Assembly (NCBI RefSeq): GCF_001039355.2
Contig: NW_019775486.1
Coordinates: forward strand, 13,815-54,520
Reading direction: 5' to 3'
Source: Lingula anatina
Taxonomy: Eukaryota; Brachiopoda; Lingulata; Lingulida; Lingulidae
DNA length: 40,706 nt
Part shown: positions 38,001 through 40,706 of the stretch, in pieces
Position numbering within the stretch: the first letter of the stretch is position 1
Layout: each line of letters opens with the position of its first letter
The notes under the pieces: generated by a model
Database searches by the model: none
Told to the model about the DNA's origin: nothing
The model's input: the letters and a program-made list of their open reading frames with translations, nothing else
Position numbers and translations under genes: made by a program

Positions 38001-40540
38001 CCCAAAATTCAAAATACATCAAAGGGTTTTACAATTTAAGATATTACGTAAAGAAAAAATGTATACATGTATGTGGATCATTTTAGTCATCATACATATT
38101 GTCAATATGCACGAGTTTAATCGAACATATCAATATTTTTTTAGGAACTCTCGCTCCGCCGCTGTTGAACCCGTCTCTCCCTGCGTACAACAACGGTATA
38201 GACCTGGTGTTCGCAACTTACTGGATCTTCCCGGCAAAGACAGAGGCATTGCTGCCAGAAGACCAAGCTTGCGTCCGCCAGTTGATGATGAATACCTCTA
38301 TGAGGAACGATCGATACGGTATGTTTACCCCTGTGCACTGTGTATTTCCAATTAATGTACGTATCCCATCCCCGGGGGGACTTCGCACGTTCAGTTGGTA
38401 TTCTCCTGAGTACTTAATCGGGACCAGGGGTGTTAAGGAAGCATTCTTTTGCAGAGAAAAAAAAGCACTGATTTGCGGGTTAACGAACTGGGATTATTTT
38501 AGTGATGATGTTGCCCTTAAATGTATGTTCTTTTTACACTTGAACTCCAAGAGGCTCTTTTCAAAGATACAGCTTCTACTTTCCACCACACCAATCGCAC
38601 CGTGTATACTGTAATGCTGATGTGTTAGAGATGCAAAAACACTCCCTAAAAATGCATTTTTTTTTTCAATCATGCTTTTGATATCTTCATAAAGCTGTCA
38701 ACTCCCTGTTATATTCTTCTTTTTTATTAATACGCAACACTAGTAGGCCCTACTAGCGTTAGAGTTTTCAGATACTTATACGCCTTCTTAAGCCTTGAAT
38801 TGTTACAATTCATGAGGTGAGAATAATAAAGTGATAGTGGTCATCATCACTTATTTTTTTAGAAAAAGCGGTATCCGTCTCATAAAAAACTGTATGAGTC
38901 TGATGGTCATATCCATCTTCAAATGACAAGCAGTCCATTCGGAATTATGTGGTTCTTCCACATACCACCAGCGTTCTATCATTCTTGACAGGCATTCATT
39001 GAAAATATCCAGACACCTGTCTCAAAGTTTCCTGTCTTTTAGGTAAATACTACGGCCTAGACGACCATGCCTTCCGCCATGCTGTCACTGACGAATGCCT
39101 GGCGCGAGGCGGGCGCCACCCTCCAGAGGGCGGCACTTTCCAAGACGCTAAGGAATACAACCCTTACGACCTGAAGATGGGGCAGCTCACAGTATACAGG
39201 TAAAACAATATTGTTGCTAATTACCAGACCTGTTCTGCCTTTCTTTCTTATTCTTCCTGGGGCATGATCGTTTTTCTTCTAATACACGTATTTACAGTGG
39301 GGGATTTCGAGGGGGAGGGGGGTCATGGGGGTCCCTATTCCGGTCCCTGTTGATTGCTGTGGCAGATATATACATGTAGACCCAAACTGGCCCTCTCTGT
39401 GAGAAGGTAGAAAGTTTCCATTTGATCCGTACCCTTCCAACAAAGCTTCTGTGGCTCCGTGTTAACTCCGCCGCCTTAGACATCGCTAGACGCTTGTACG
39501 CGGGGATTGAATCCTAAGATTTTCAATGTGATTTTAGCTCAAAATAATTTCTAAAAAATTGCGTTTAATTACCATAAGAGGAAACTCGTTAATGCGGAGG
39601 GGGGGGGGGGGGTCAGTCACAGCGCAGTTGGTAGCGTGCTTGGTTGCAAAAAAATACCAAGCCAATAGCAAGTCTTTAAAATGATACTTAGGCGGTGATG
39701 GTCAATGATCTCTATCCTTTACCAACTACGCAACAGATCAAAATTAAATTGAGCCAATACCTTACTCGGCATGGCGTCATGCATGTCATACAGCCCTTTC
39801 ATAAAAAAGCTGTCTGCTCGTTGGGATTATCAGCAAGGATTTTTTTATTTCAAAAGTCACGTTTTGTTTTTCCTTTGGCCTTGCTTATCAAGACTGTACA
39901 TATATTCATACAGTACCCGGGGTAACTCTACAGTGGACGTTTGAAATGGCAAACACTACTCACAAGAAAAACCGCCAGTTTGTGAGCTGCTTGGGCTCTC
40001 GTTGTGCTCTATAACGCCACAGGAAGTGGCGGATTTAGAAGGGGGGTCAGGGGGTCCTGACCCCCCCCCCCCCCACCCCTTTGTTTTCTGAAAAAAAACT
40101 AATATTCGCCTCTTGGAATTAGGCTTCCGTTAAGGACCTCAGTAAGACCTGTAAGTCTTACTCTCTGACCACAGATGTCACTAGTGGTCTGTTGCAAAAT
40201 TATTGAATCGGCTCCTTCAGTTTTGTATAGCCTACTATATTGGTCTATACTAGCGGCCCCTTTGATATCTGAGGGTATGTCACTTTGTACGTCTAAAGTT
40301 TGTATTATTTCATCACGGGTGTTATTTCTTAAATCAGTGGACAGTCTTTTTTCAAATATCACAAACTTGTGTAAAGAATTCATTTTTCGTTGCAGGCTTC
40401 GTCTAAAATGCACATGCCCGGATGCAGGTTTGACAGGGGGTAAAGAGTGTGGGAGCATTCTTCCATTTCACAAACAAGGCTGGGCGGCGTACATGGGGAC
40501 CAGAGGGACCAGCCACTTTAAGCCCAGGAAACCATGGTGA
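32325..40540 (+). CDS. FAM234B-like: FAM234A/B-family single-pass membrane protein, 13 coding exons, 990 aa
   Basis: Exons: 32325-32877, 33306-33514, 33695-33866, 34061-34287, 34778-34959, 35451-35547, 35955-36138, 36310-36435, 36648-36784, 37165-37774, 38145-38318, 39043-39199, 40396-40540. All introns are GT-AG and the sum, 2,973 nt, is 990 codons plus TGA. The ATG is bounded by an in-frame TGA at 32274. Residues 1-88 are polar and end in a basic stretch (75-85). Residues 89-111 form one membrane span, so a type II topology is inferred. The rest carries calcium-loop/FG-GAP-like motifs (DVNGDGTLD 169-177, DINGDGVNE 238-246, DVNGDGVPD 290-298, DINQDGVED 407-415) and propeller-type 'DGxTGxxLW' strands. 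N-glycosylation sequons lie at N201, N422, N596 and N882, as expected for an extracellular domain. FAM234 proteins (formerly ITFG3 and KIAA1467) have no settled function. Human members are about 550-620 aa, so this one is long, mainly because of exon 10. Assignment is from recalled family features, not a search. Confidence 0.9.
33306..33514 (+). CDS. FAM234-like exon 2
   Basis: Residues 185-254, entered in phase 1 and left in phase 0. Holds the sequon NGT at 201-203, the propeller strand 'SIDGATGRELW' and the loop DINGDGVNE. The acceptor is caattttag|GGGC and the donor is ggg|GTAAGA. Confidence 0.88.
33695..33866 (+). CDS. FAM234-like exon 3
   Basis: Residues 255-311 plus one base. Repeats the blade pattern of exon 2: 'AINGRDGELLW' followed by DVNGDGVPDVLLAHGG. 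The acceptor is aatttcag and the donor is cag|GTTGGT. Confidence 0.88.
34029..34056. repeat. (TTTA)n at the exon 4 acceptor
   Basis: About seven TTTA units end four bases before the AG of exon 4 and supply its pyrimidine-rich tract. Confidence 0.9.
34061..34287 (+). CDS. FAM234-like exon 4
   Basis: Residues 312-387, higher in GC than its introns. It reads 'GELVILSGKYGGVLRW' and then 'LAVLFGTGGETHGGALWWIDLEDLL', a blade-like turn-strand series. The acceptor tract is a TTTA microsatellite. The donor is aag|GTGATG. Confidence 0.88.
34778..34959 (+). CDS. FAM234-like exon 5
   Basis: Residues 388-447 plus two bases. Contains DINQDGVED (407-415), the sequon NST (422-424) and the strand 'AIDGDTLQQLW'. 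Donor a|GTAAGA leaves phase 2. Confidence 0.88.
35009..35036. repeat. Poly-T tract in FAM234 intron 5
   Basis: 28 uninterrupted T. The intron is otherwise AT-rich apart from a TGACCT-rich segment at about 35231-35400. Confidence 0.92.
35451..35547 (+). CDS. FAM234-like exon 6
   Basis: Residues 448-480. A degenerate calcium loop (YYNNDDVPDFMVRY) is followed by 'GPGFPVYYDSV'. The acceptor tattttcag is good and the donor is gtg|GTGAGT. Short, but both frame and content continue from exon 5 to exon 7. Confidence 0.87.
35604..35758 (+). mobile_element. Inverted-repeat element, family A, copy 2 (about 155 bp) in FAM234 intron 6
   Basis: The long inverted repeat starts ACAGAATAGGGGGCTAACTA, with TAGTCC and CAAATATGGC inward. 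The right arm mirrors it (GCCATATTTGACC, then GGACTAGTTAGTCC, then CTGTTCTGAAT). Opposite in orientation to the 25-kb copy and more complete. It sits entirely within the intron, clear of both splice sites. The target duplication is not obvious. Confidence 0.75.
35955..36138 (+). CDS. FAM234-like exon 7
   Basis: Residues 481-541 plus one base. Begins with the propeller strand 'TILDGKTGKML' and ends 'GGVFTFAEG'. An internal GCG|GTAAGC at about 36040 resembles a donor, but using it would shift the frame of exon 8. The expected exon end is gaag|GTATGT. Confidence 0.87.
36310..36435 (+). CDS. FAM234-like exon 8
   Basis: Residues 542-583 plus one base. Contains 'RRTPHPGITVYDS' (571-583), a turn that I believe is typical of FAM234 proteins. 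The acceptor follows a short TTTA run. The exon ends in phase 1, the same phase as exon 10. Confidence 0.85.
36648..36784 (+). CDS. FAM234-like exon 9
   Basis: Residues 584-629, entered in phase 1 and left in phase 0. Contains the sequon NTT (596-598) and then a charged, probably helical stretch (EAIEFVKKHQQYLEDYL). The acceptor gttatgccacag has a weak pyrimidine tract, so this boundary is the least certain, but the frame fits both neighbours. Confidence 0.78.
37165..37774 (+). CDS. FAM234-like exon 10: polar low-complexity insert
   Basis: At 610 bp, the largest coding exon. It encodes residues 630-832 plus one base in an uninterrupted frame between ttttcaatttcag and cacag|GTACAC. The stretch is rich in Asn, Arg, Gln, Lys, Ser, Gly and Tyr, poor in hydrophobic residues, lacks cysteine, and includes a near-duplicated KQNGR. 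It looks disordered and interrupts the extracellular region before the conserved C-terminal block. I know of no equivalent in vertebrate FAM234 proteins. It could be a lineage-specific insert or an alternatively spliced segment. Confidence 0.8.
37780..37984 (+). repeat. About 94-bp tandem duplication in FAM234 intron 10
   Basis: Unit 1 is 37780-37873, unit 2 is 37874-37966, and a partial third starts at 37967. Shared landmarks in order are CAGAACTGT, 'TTATTGTTA', 'ATCTCAAA', 'ACTTC' and a T-rich end 'CATTTTGTCA/TATTTTGTTA'. Every unit begins with CAG after a pyrimidine-rich run, so each boundary imitates a 3' splice site. The array starts five bases into the intron. Confidence 0.8.
38145..38318 (+). 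CDS. FAM234-like exon 11
   Basis: Residues 833-890 plus one base. Structured sequence returns here (PPLLNPSLPAYNNGIDLVF, then TYWIFPAKTEALLPED), with the sequon NTS at 882-884. The acceptor is caatatttttttag and the donor is acg|GTATGT. Confidence 0.87.
39043..39199 (+). CDS. FAM234-like exon 12
   Basis: Residues 891-942 plus two bases. Reads 'YYGLDDHAFRHAVTDECLARGG' and ends 'YDLKMGQLTVYR'. The acceptor cctgtcttttag is strong and the donor is acag|GTAAAA. Confidence 0.87.
39295..39335. repeat. G-rich transposon-end-like segment, copy 1, intron 12
   Basis: Begins AGTGGGGGATTTCGAGGGGG and continues with GGGTCA and GGGGGTCC. It matches 40025-40070 in order and orientation. The pattern 'GTGGCGGATyyA-Gn' is common at the ends of non-autonomous DNA transposons in invertebrates. 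No opposite end was found, so it is a fragment at best. Confidence 0.45.
40025..40075. repeat. G-rich then C-rich transposon-end-like segment, copy 2, intron 12
   Basis: AGTGGCGGATTTAGAAGGGG is followed by GGGGGTCCTGA and a run of about 15 C, so the segment can fold back on itself. Related to 39295-39335. A complete element cannot be delimited. Confidence 0.5.
40396..40540 (+). CDS. FAM234-like exon 13, C-terminus and stop
   Basis: Residues 943-990 and TGA at 40538-40540. Three cysteines (948, 950, 961) and the ending 'LPFHKQGWAAYMGTRGTSHF' make a compact extracellular C-terminal block. The acceptor is tttttcgttgcag. The final Pro-Trp-stop lies inside the first unit of a 22-bp tandem repeat. 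Confidence 0.88.
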
Positions 40541-40610
40541 TGTTGACCGTCACTATGGTGATGAATATAGATTACCATGGTGATGAACAAAGGTTACCAT
40601 GACATCTTCG
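40531..40610 (+). repeat. 21-22-bp tandem repeat starting over the FAM234-like stop codon
   Basis: Units begin at 40531, 40552, 40574 and 40596 with ACCATGGTGATG or close variants. The last is partial. The first unit contains the final Pro-Trp codons and TGA (40538-40540), and the others lie in the 3' UTR. Confidence 0.75.
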
Positions 40611-40706
40611 ACAGTACACAGCTAAAATAATGTTCTATCAGCTGGGGCATCCATGGTGCTGTTAGTCAAACTGTGGGCCACGCCCACTGGCCCAAGCTTT
40701 GGTACT

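Noticed and set aside
39500-39518. B-box-like GGGGATTGAATCCTA
   Set aside because: No A box at the right distance upstream, and the stem would leave no proper loop.
39613-39665. tRNA A-box-like phrase GCGCAGTTGGTAGCGTGCTTGG, a possible tRNA or SINE head
   Set aside because: No B box, acceptor stem or anticodon arm follows at the right distance.
40099-40458. 119-codon minus-strand frame over intron 12 and exon 13
   Set aside because: A length expected by chance here. It is antisense to a supported coding exon and shows no recognisable domain.

Overview
The window is animal (metazoan) nuclear DNA. It is AT-rich, full of microsatellites and short transposon relics, and holds one well-supported intron-bearing gene with 13 coding exons and clean GT-AG junctions. 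It has no operons, no bacterial-type gene density, and no tRNA, rRNA or CRISPR array that I can support. The protein family, the short introns (about 170-1,200 bp) and the retroposon type suggest an invertebrate bilaterian, perhaps a lophotrochozoan. The species cannot be fixed from the sequence.

Layout. Bases 1-29,965 look intergenic or deep-intronic. They contain simple repeats (GA, GT/GA, CT, AT, ATT/GTT, poly-T), a 215-bp transposon-like element with terminal inverted repeats and a TTA duplication (4792-5006), one copy of a second inverted-repeat family (25090-25226) and several perfect or near-perfect hairpins. A few short stretches there look like isolated exons but cannot be tied to a gene. 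The most convincing is 10031-10100. Bases 29,966-31,121 are the 3' end of a CR1/L2-type non-LTR retrotransposon. It is cut off just before the reverse transcriptase FADD box, and its remaining reading frame is still open. Bases 31,122-32,324 are the upstream flank of the gene.

Bases 32,325-40,540 (+) encode a 990-residue FAM234A/FAM234B-family protein. It is a predicted type II membrane protein with a cytoplasmic N-terminus, one membrane span, and an extracellular beta-propeller-like region with FG-GAP/calcium-loop motifs and N-glycosylation sequons. Its unusual parts are a 610-bp exon encoding about 203 residues of polar, Asn/Arg/Gln/Tyr-rich low-complexity sequence, a 22-bp tandem repeat that begins over the stop codon, and a 94-bp tandem duplication just inside the intron after the low-complexity exon. 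The introns also carry a second copy of the inverted-repeat element and two G-rich stretches that look like transposon ends.

I did not find a convincing new multi-gene system. The points most worth following are the FAM234 low-complexity exon and its phase-compatible partner exon, the two inverted-repeat element families, and the candidate orphan exons in the first 20 kb.
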